6,495 nucleotides of DNA, from contig JAITAM010000034.1 of assembly GCA_031284085.1 (NCBI GenBank), positions 1 to 6,495 on the forward strand, written 5' to 3'. Source of the DNA: Spirochaetaceae bacterium (GTDB lineage Bacteria; Spirochaetota; Spirochaetia; Treponematales; Breznakiellaceae). The notes under the pieces were generated by a model. The model searched no databases. It was given only the letters and a program-made list of their open reading frames with translations, and had not been told where the DNA came from. Both the position numbers and the translations under genes were made by a program. How positions within the stretch are numbered: position 1 is the stretch's first letter; the number at the start of each line of letters is the position of its first letter. Of the stretch, positions 1 to 4,430 are shown piece by piece.

Positions 1-55
1 CCCAACGGTTTAAGAGGATTGTCCTTGCCATACTCCAAGCCGGTGCTGTACACTG

Positions 56-64
56 ATTATAGCA
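56..64 (-). promoter_or_regulatory. Possible extended -10 promoter reading leftward
   Basis: The minus strand reads TGCTATAAT at 64 down to 56, a perfect TATAAT with the upstream TGn of an extended -10. No good -35 hexamer lies 16-18 bp upstream, which extended -10 promoters can tolerate. Transcription would start near position 49 and leave the window at the left edge. An ATG at 31-29 has GGAG only one base upstream, too close to be a convincing ribosome site. This could be a chance match. Confidence 0.3.
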
Positions 65-133
65 AAAAGACAAAGCGGACAGACGCTTGACAGCATGAAC
101 AGACATGCCCCTCTTGTGAGGGCTTATTAAGAG

Positions 134-188
134 AGAGGAGGGCGGGACCGTAAGCCCGCAGGCTGTATCGGTTACAGCCTATCTTTTT
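134..188 (+). promoter_or_regulatory. Structured leader with displaced Shine-Dalgarno
   Basis: The ATG at 189 has no Shine-Dalgarno in the 20 bases before it. The only good one, AGAGGAGG at 134-141, lies 47 bases upstream. Two hairpins sit back to back between them: GCGGG/CCCGC (142-146 with 155-159) and AGGCTGTA/TACAGCCT (160-167 with 173-180, loop TCGGT). If both fold, the Shine-Dalgarno comes to about 8 unpaired bases (181-188) from the ATG, a normal spacing. The second hairpin followed by ATCTTTTT also resembles a weak intrinsic terminator, so attenuation is an alternative reading. No ATG, GTG or TTG in the gene's frame lies between 141 and 189. Confidence 0.45.
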
Positions 189-1193
189 ATGAAGCGTTTT
201 TTTGTATTAACTCTGTCTTTGGCAATGCTCTCAGGGATTGCTATGGCGCAGAATTCTCTATCGGTTTATACCACTTTGGAAGAGCCTTTGGCAAAGGCGC
301 TCTTTGAGCAATTTACCAAAGAAACCGGTATAACCGTCAACTTTGTGCGTCTGTCAGGCGGTGAGGCTGTTGCTCGTATAGAAGCTGAAGCGGCCAACCC
401 ACAAGCTTCTATCTGGGTTGGCGGTGTAGGTTTGGATCACATTACCGCAAAGTCAAAAGGATTAACGACGCCATACCGGTCTCGGTTTGCCAATAATATC
501 CCTGATGCGTTTAAGGATTCGGCAAACTTCTGGATAGGTTTATATGTCGGCCCTCTTACCTTTGTAACCAACCTCGACCGCGCTAAAGCACTCGGTATCA
601 CCCCGCCTAAAAGCTGGGCTGACCTGCTCAAGCCTGAGTATAAAGGGTATATCCGAATGGCAAACCCGAATATTTCAGGCACGGCATACAACGTCATCAC
701 GACGACCCGCACTCTCAACAACGGTAATGAAAACGCCGCTTTTGATTATCTCAAAAAGCTTGATGCCAACATCGACCAGTATGCCCGCTCCGGCTCTGCG
801 CCCGGTAAAAGCGTTGCTACCGGTGAGATTCCTATTGCTATAGGCTATGCTCACGATCAGGTAAAACTCAAAGTAGAAGGCGCTAATGTGGAGATTACCG
901 CACCCTCTGAAGGCACCGGTTATGAACTTGCCTCAATGTCGCTTATCCGCGGCGGTAAGGATCAGGTTAATGCTCGAAGGCTTTATGACTGGGTGCTTTC
1001 TTCGCCCAACGCTCAAAAACTCTTCACCGAATGGTACCTTGTCTTAGTGGCAAACGGCGCTCAAAAACACCCGCTTGCGCTTTCGCTGAATCAAATAAAG
1101 ACTATTCGGCAAGATATGGTTTGGGATGGGGATGCGGTCAACAAGAACCGTCTTTTGGATCGTTGGAATCGTGAGATAGGCTCGAAACGCTAA
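189..1193 (+). CDS. ABC transporter periplasmic substrate-binding protein (iron/AfuA-FbpA-like family)
   Basis: A 334-residue type II periplasmic binding protein, which captures a ligand outside the inner membrane and delivers it to an ABC importer. Residues 1-20 form a signal peptide (MKRFF, a hydrophobic core, then GIAMA before Q21). There is no lipobox cysteine, so it should be soluble in a diderm periplasm. The mature part starts LSVYTTLEEPLAKALFEQF and carries the segments PKSWADLLKPEYKG (140-153) and ANPNISGTAYN (158-168), typical of ferric-iron and related small-anion binders. The double tyrosine that binds Fe(III) in classical FbpA is not evident: the matching stretch reads AIGYAHDQ (217-224), with one tyrosine. 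Iron is therefore a family-level guess, and another ligand is possible. No permease or ATPase gene lies in the window, so its transporter partner is upstream or elsewhere. The start is set by the signal peptide, because the ribosome site is unusual. rdgB follows after 21 bp, probably on the same transcript. Confidence 0.85.
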   Translation: MKRFFVLTLSLAMLSGIAMAQNSLSVYTTLEEPLAKALFEQFTKETGITVNFVRLSGGEAVARIEAEAANPQASIWVGGVGLDHITAKSKGLTTPYRSRFANNIPDAFKDSANFWIGLYVGPLTFVTNLDRAKALGITPPKSWADLLKPEYKGYIRMANPNISGTAYNVITTTRTLNNGNENAAFDYLKKLDANIDQYARSGSAPGKSVATGEIPIAIGYAHDQVKLKVEGANVEITAPSEGTGYELASMSLIRGGKDQVNARRLYDWVLSSPNAQKLFTEWYLVLVANGAQKHPLALSLNQIKTIRQDMVWDGDAVNKNRLLDRWNREIGSKR

Positions 1194-1214
1194 GAAACTG
1201 GCTTTGTAAGGTCT

Positions 1215-1811
1215 ATGATCATCTGGTTTGCTACCGGCAATATGCACAAAAAGGCGGAACTTGCCGGTATTTTTTCTCATCATACTATTAAAATCCCCTC
1301 CGACGAGGGCATTGTCTTTGATCCGGTAGAGACCGGGACGAGCTTTATAGACAACGCCCTCATAAAAGCCCGCTGCCTCTTCGATATAGTCAAAAGTCCG
1401 GTTATTGCCGACGATTCAGGTTTATGTGTTGATGCCTTAGACGGGAAACCCGGTATCTACTCTGCTCGGTACGGCAGCGAGGATGGAAGGGCATTAAACG
1501 CCCATGAACGGAACATGCTTTTGCTTCGCGCATTGGGGAACAACCCGTGCCGGACCGCTCATTTTGTTTGTGCTATGGTGCTGTTTTTAGGCAGCGATCG
1601 GTTCTATGCGGCACAAGAGACTCTTGAAGGTGAGATTCTGATGAAGGAAGATGGGCGGGGCGGTTTTGGGTATGACCCCATTCTTTACCTACCGGAGAGA
1701 GGATCCACCGTTGCATCCTTGAGCGAAGAGGAAAAGAATTTTATAAGCCACAGGGGAAAAGCCGCACGAGCCTTAGCGCTCTTAGCAGGCGCAGGCACGG
1801 CCTATTTCTAA
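1215..1811 (+). CDS. rdgB: XTP/dITP (non-canonical purine NTP) pyrophosphatase, RdgB/HAM1 family
   Basis: Hydrolyses deaminated purine nucleotides such as dITP, ITP and XTP to the monophosphate plus pyrophosphate, keeping them out of DNA and RNA; it acts in the cytoplasm as a dimer. At 198 residues it matches the usual family length of about 190-200. Visible family motifs are FATGNxxK at 5-12 (phosphate binding), ADDSGLCVDAL with the acidic pair D66/D67 (metal and catalysis) followed by GKPGIYSARYG to 87, GGFGYDP at 149-155 (base recognition loop) and SHRGKAARAL at 178-187. All key positions look intact. AAGG at 1208-1211 is the likely ribosome site, with a short spacing of 3 bases to ATG 1215. 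The gene lies 21 bp behind the binding-protein gene and may be translated from the same mRNA. A CAGCC/GGCTG palindrome follows its stop directly. Confidence 0.95.
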   Translation: MIIWFATGNMHKKAELAGIFSHHTIKIPSDEGIVFDPVETGTSFIDNALIKARCLFDIVKSPVIADDSGLCVDALDGKPGIYSARYGSEDGRALNAHERNMLLLRALGNNPCRTAHFVCAMVLFLGSDRFYAAQETLEGEILMKEDGRGGFGYDPILYLPERGSTVASLSEEEKNFISHRGKAARALALLAGAGTAYF

Positions 1812-1824
1812 CAGCCTGTGGCTG
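1812..1824. repeat. Short palindrome CAGCC-TGT-GGCTG after rdgB
   Basis: Five-base arms with a three-base loop, starting at the base after the rdgB stop. There is no T-run, so it is not a convincing terminator by itself. Its arms match those of the hairpin inside the two longer repeats at the right edge of the window, suggesting one family of intergenic palindromes, but five-base arms are too short to prove kinship. Confidence 0.4.
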
Positions 1825-1825
1825 A

Positions 1826-1854
1826 TTGACTTTGAAAGTCTAAAATCCTATGCT
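1826..1854 (+). promoter_or_regulatory. Candidate sigma-70-type promoter for recF
   Basis: TTGACT at 1826-1831 (5 of 6 matches to the -35 consensus) and TATGCT at 1849-1854 (4 of 6 to the -10) are 17 bp apart, the optimal spacing. Transcription would start near 1861, giving recF a leader of about 143 bases. A perfect dyad, GACTTT-G-AAAGTC (1828-1840), overlaps the -35 and spacer and could be an operator. The assignment rests on consensus matching only. Confidence 0.45.
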
Positions 1855-1859
1855 ACTAT

Positions 1860-2003
1860 CCTTAGCCTTAAAGGACTAATAACCACTTGAAATCAGTCTC
1901 ATCGCTCTAAAGTCCAAAACTTAAAGATGAGAGCAAGGCGGCGTATTCAAGGCTTTGTGGTTTTTAAGGCGCAGCCTTAGCGCCCTTACTTAAAAGGAAG
2001 AAT
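1860..2003 (+). ncRNA. Candidate structured 5' leader of recF with competing pairings
   Basis: This stretch folds on itself in nested fashion: GCCTTAAA 1865-1872 with TTTAAGGC 1963-1970; AACCAC 1881-1886 with GTGGTT 1957-1962; TTGAA 1887-1891 with TTCAA 1946-1950; TCTCATC 1897-1903 with GATGAGA 1926-1932; and a small inner AAGT/ACTT hairpin (1910-1922). The 3' strand of the outermost helix, TAAGGC (1965-1970), can instead pair with GCCTTA at 1974-1979, forming a local hairpin with a GCA loop, or roughly with CGCCCTTA at 1981-1988. CCTT at 1984-1987 can also cover the AAGG of the recF ribosome site (1994-1997). Such mutually exclusive pairings are the usual layout of a cis-acting regulatory RNA, but it matches no riboswitch class I recognise. 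It could instead be a small palindromic mobile repeat of about 120 bp. The pairings are seen; the function is inferred. Confidence 0.4.
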
Positions 2004-3107
2004 ATGTTTTTTCAATCGCTGAGAACAGTTGCATTCCGCAACCTCGCTGACGATCAGATCGATACCGGCGCTAAGAACGTCTTTTTAGTCGGCATCAATG
2101 GTCAGGGTAAAAGCAATTTTTTAGAAGCCGTCTATTTTTGCGCTTACGCCTCATCCTTCCGCAGAGGCAAGGAAACGGATTTAGTCAAAACCGGCGAAAA
2201 AGCTTGTTCGGCGGCAGCGGTCTTTTCCGGCTCGCCTTACAATGATGTCCTCATAAAGTTAGAAAAGGGGCGCAAAATGATCTACGTCAACGGGAAAAAG
2301 CTTGAGGATCGCAGGGAGCTTCTGTCGGTAGTGCCGTGTATTGTATTTTGCCATGAGGATATGGAATTTGTGTCCGGCAGCCCTGAAATGCGCCGTTGGT
2401 TCTTTGATCAGTCGCAGAGTCTTTACGACCCGGTTTATTTAGACGACCTGCGAAAGTACCGCAAACTGCTTAAAATGCGTAACACCGTGCTGCGTGAAAA
2501 GGGCGGCACTGCCGAAGCCGGCCTGTCCGCCATGCTTGACGCCATAGACCCGCAGCTAATACAGCATGGGCTTGCCCTTATGGAGAAACGCTCCCGCGCA
2601 GCCGCCCACTTTTCGCACCTCTTCGGCCTGCTCTATGAGAAAGTTTCAGATATAGCCGGTATTAACATCCGCTATACGCCGTCATGGAAAAGCACAAGCC
2701 TTGAGAGTATCGGCAGCGTTTTGTTTGAACACCGTTTTCAGGATGTGGCTTTTGGAACGACGCTTTCAGGTCCGCATCGCGATCGCTACAGTTTCTTTCA
2801 AGGGAAAAACGAATTCGCTGCAAAAGCAAGCACCGGGCAACGCCGCCTCCTAACCTTGCTCTTACGGGTTGCCCAAGCGTGCTGCTTTTCCGAGATGACC
2901 GGTAACAAGCCGCTCCTTTTGTTAGACGATGTACTATTAGAATTGGATACGGAGAAACGCAGGCGGTTTCTTGAGGCGCTGCCTGAATACGAGCAGGCTT
3001 TTTATACCTTTTTGCCCGGCGAGCCGTATGAACAGTACAAAAAAGAAGATGCCCTCTTGTATACCGTAAGCGAAGGGCGCTTGAGACCCGTCAGCACGAA
3101 GGGGTAG
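2004..3107 (+). CDS. recF: DNA replication and repair protein RecF
   Basis: An SMC/ABC-type ATPase that binds gapped DNA with RecR and RecO and helps load RecA for gap repair and restart of stalled forks. It has 367 residues, normal for RecF (about 355-375). The N-terminal half of the ATPase head has LRTVAFRNL (6-14), Walker A GINGQGKSN at 30-38 and the following SSFRRGKETDL segment (50-60). The conserved PEMRRWFFDQ is at 127-136, then a helical arm to about 215. The C-terminal half has TLSGPHRDR (253-261), the ABC signature ASTGQRR (275-281), Walker B PLLLLDD (303-309) and the D-loop LLELD (311-315). AAGGAAG at 1994-2000 precedes ATG 2004 by 3 bases. Unlike the common arrangement, dnaN and gyrB do not flank it here; rdgB precedes it, 192 bp upstream, so it probably has its own promoter. 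Confidence 0.95.
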   Translation: MFFQSLRTVAFRNLADDQIDTGAKNVFLVGINGQGKSNFLEAVYFCAYASSFRRGKETDLVKTGEKACSAAAVFSGSPYNDVLIKLEKGRKMIYVNGKKLEDRRELLSVVPCIVFCHEDMEFVSGSPEMRRWFFDQSQSLYDPVYLDDLRKYRKLLKMRNTVLREKGGTAEAGLSAMLDAIDPQLIQHGLALMEKRSRAAAHFSHLFGLLYEKVSDIAGINIRYTPSWKSTSLESIGSVLFEHRFQDVAFGTTLSGPHRDRYSFFQGKNEFAAKASTGQRRLLTLLLRVAQACCFSEMTGNKPLLLLDDVLLELDTEKRRRFLEALPEYEQAFYTFLPGEPYEQYKKEDALLYTVSEGRLRPVSTKG

Positions 3108-3132
3108 AGTTCTGGTAGAGGCGGTCTACTAC

Positions 3133-3170
3133 ACGGCGGCCGGCCTGCTATGATGCTTGAGAGCCGCCGT
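3133..3170. repeat. Inverted repeat ACGGCGGC/GCCGCCGT around a possible -10
   Basis: Perfect 8-bp arms at 3133-3140 and 3163-3170 are separated by 22 bp, with arm centres 30 bp apart (about three helical turns). Between them lies TGCTATGAT (3146-3154), an extended -10-like sequence that would start transcription near 3161 for the surface-repeat gene. Either the arms are operator half-sites around that promoter, or read-through RNA from recF folds here as a hairpin. A smaller hairpin, GTAGA/TCTAC (3115-3129), precedes it. No T-run follows, so an intrinsic terminator is unlikely. Confidence 0.45.
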
Positions 3171-3210
3171 CTAAGGCATTATGAAGAGATTAAACTAAAG
3201 GGGAGCTGTG

Positions 3211-4356
3211 ATGAAGAAACTTGTTATTGTTTTGCTGTTATCCATAGCACTTATCGGACTTGGTTCTGCCCAAGAAACTCAAGAAAGTAACGGCGCAAAT
3301 TGGTATACGTTCTTTGTGAATAGTGTTAATGATCAGTTTCGGTTTCCGCTGATCGGCCTTGTAAATAGCGCCAGAGGCAGCCACGCCATGCCGCAGATTG
3401 GTTTTATTAACTGGAACCTGAATAACTTTAGGACCTTGCAGTTGGCTTTTGTCAATATCGTGGGCGGGAATATGACCGGCGCTCAAATCGGATTTGTGAA
3501 TACCACGGTGGACTCATTTAATGGACTGCAGCTCGGATTTGTTAATACTGCAAAGCAGTTGAATGGACTGCAAGCTGGTTTTATAAATACAGTGGCAGGC
3601 GACAGGATGGGTATTCAAGCCGGTTTTGTTAATACGGCGGCGGGCGGCATGATGGGTATTCAAACCGGCTTTATAAACACGGCGGCAGGCGACACGATGA
3701 GTATTCAAGCCGGCTTTATAAACACGGCGGCGGGCGGCATGATAGGTATTCAAACCGGCTTTATAAATACGGCGGCGGGCGGCACGATAGGTATTCAAAC
3801 CGGTTTTGTTAATACCGCAAAGCAGTTGAATGGACTGCAGTTCGGTTTTATAAATTATGCCGACTCGACTGAGAAAGGCATCCCTGTCGGCTTCTTATCA
3901 ATAGTAAAAAATGGAGGATACAAAGCGATTGAGCTTGGCGTTTCTGAGCTGTCGCCTTTTACCGTATCATTTAAGATCGGGGTTGAAAGGTTTTATACCT
4001 CATGTACCGTTGGGTACAATCCGTTCAAGGACGGTATTCGGGAACAAATCATCTTTGGAGCCGGTCTTGGATCAATTATTCGACTGGGTAAAAGGTGCTA
4101 TTTTAACCCTGAAATCACAGCGCATAATAGGATCAATGAGGGTTTTCAGCGATATATAAGCGTTATCCCTTATTTTGGATATACTATTATTCCCAATTTA
4201 AGCATTGTAATCGGCCCATCGGCGCTATGGACTTACGTGAATAAAGAAAGAGAAAAGGATGCTGAAAGCCCTCGCTATAGCATCCTGTCGTATTCAATAA
4301 ATGATGAAAACCTGCTGTATTTGGGAGCAAGGGTAGCATTGCGCTTTCGTTGGTGA
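3211..4356 (+). CDS. Secreted surface protein with GxQxGFxN repeats (LA_2272-like surface repeat family)
   Basis: A 381-residue exported protein of unknown function. Residues 1-20 are a signal peptide (MKKLVIVLLL, ending GLGSA before Q21) without a lipobox. Residues about 46-232 contain roughly 13 copies of a 14-16 residue unit with the core [IL]Qx-GF[VI]NTA, recognisable as the spirochaete repeat that NCBI names LA_2272 family surface repeat. The centre (134-200) is nearly identical from copy to copy. Residues 250-381 alternate hydrophobic and polar residues in long strands and end in RFRW; a terminal aromatic is typical of outer-membrane beta-barrels, so surface or outer-membrane placement is inferred. 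AAGGGGAG at 3198-3205 sits 5 bases before ATG 3211. An adjacent GTG at 3208 is only 2 bases from it, so ATG 3211 is preferred. Gene 4 converges with mutL over a 74-bp gap without a clear terminator. Host interaction is plausible but unproven. Confidence 0.75.
   Translation: MKKLVIVLLLSIALIGLGSAQETQESNGANWYTFFVNSVNDQFRFPLIGLVNSARGSHAMPQIGFINWNLNNFRTLQLAFVNIVGGNMTGAQIGFVNTTVDSFNGLQLGFVNTAKQLNGLQAGFINTVAGDRMGIQAGFVNTAAGGMMGIQTGFINTAAGDTMSIQAGFINTAAGGMIGIQTGFINTAAGGTIGIQTGFVNTAKQLNGLQFGFINYADSTEKGIPVGFLSIVKNGGYKAIELGVSELSPFTVSFKIGVERFYTSCTVGYNPFKDGIREQIIFGAGLGSIIRLGKRCYFNPEITAHNRINEGFQRYISVIPYFGYTIIPNLSIVIGPSALWTYVNKEREKDAESPRYSILSYSINDENLLYLGARVALRFRW
3550..3572 (+). repeat. 23-bp direct repeat, left copy
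   Basis: Identical over 23 bases to 3817-3839; it begins GCAAAGCAGTTGAATGG and encodes the AKQLNGLQ segment. The copies lie on both sides of the 45-bp array, 267 bp (89 codons) apart, so exchange between them would remove the whole array in frame. Confidence 0.9.
3610..3816 (+). repeat. 45-bp tandem repeats within the surface-protein gene
   Basis: Four complete 45-bp units begin at 3610, 3655, 3700 and 3745, and a partial fifth begins at 3790; each opens with GGTATTCAA or a one-base variant (AGTATTCAA at 3700). Each encodes 15 residues of the form GIQxGFxNTAAGxxx, in frame with the gene. The near identity of units, compared with the diverged repeats on either side, points to recent expansion or homogenisation. 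Gain or loss of a unit would keep the reading frame. Confidence 0.9.
3817..3839 (+). repeat. 23-bp direct repeat, right copy
   Basis: Exact second copy of 3550-3572, encoding AKQLNGLQ again at residues 203-210. Its presence on the far side of the array suggests that the array arose by duplication of, or conversion between, larger blocks and not only by single-unit slippage. Confidence 0.9.
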
Positions 4357-4430
4357 ATAGCATAAAAAGACTTTTGCAGACCTCTGTAAGCTATACGGGC
4401 AATAAGGCGGCGCAGGGATTGAGCTTTCAG

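Larger units (their letters stand above)
1..188. other. Left-edge non-coding or gene-end region, no confident gene
   Basis: No gene can be assigned firmly here. On the plus strand, frame 1 is open from the edge to a TGA at 88-90 (29 residues ending KKTKRTDA), and frame 3 is open to a TGA at 54-56; either could be the tail of an upstream gene, but neither is recognisable. On the minus strand an ATG at 31-29 begins MARTILLNRW and runs off the edge, downstream of an extended -10 sequence, so a divergent gene is equally possible. From about 107 onward the region is rich in small inverted repeats: CCCTC/GAGGG at 109-122, GCGGG/CCCGC at 142-159 and AGGCTGTA/TACAGCCT at 160-180. These probably belong to the leader of the gene starting at 189. 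Confidence 0.4.

Noticed and set aside
87..92. Perfect -35 consensus TTGACA on the plus strand
   Set aside because: No -10-like hexamer lies 15-19 bp downstream; that stretch is CCCCTCTTG-rich.
3208..3210. GTG start for the surface protein
   Set aside because: It is only 2 bases from the Shine-Dalgarno; the adjacent ATG at 3211 has better spacing and gives the same signal peptide.
3514..3798. Minus-strand frame with repeats rich in arginine and alanine
   Set aside because: It is the antisense of the 45-bp tandem array in the surface-protein gene; its repetitiveness is inherited from that gene.
4357..4430. Terminator between the convergent surface gene and mutL
   Set aside because: Only AAAAG-A-CTTTT (4365-4375), too short and loopless to fold, and distant ATAGC/GCTAT arms were found; no convincing stem with a T-run.
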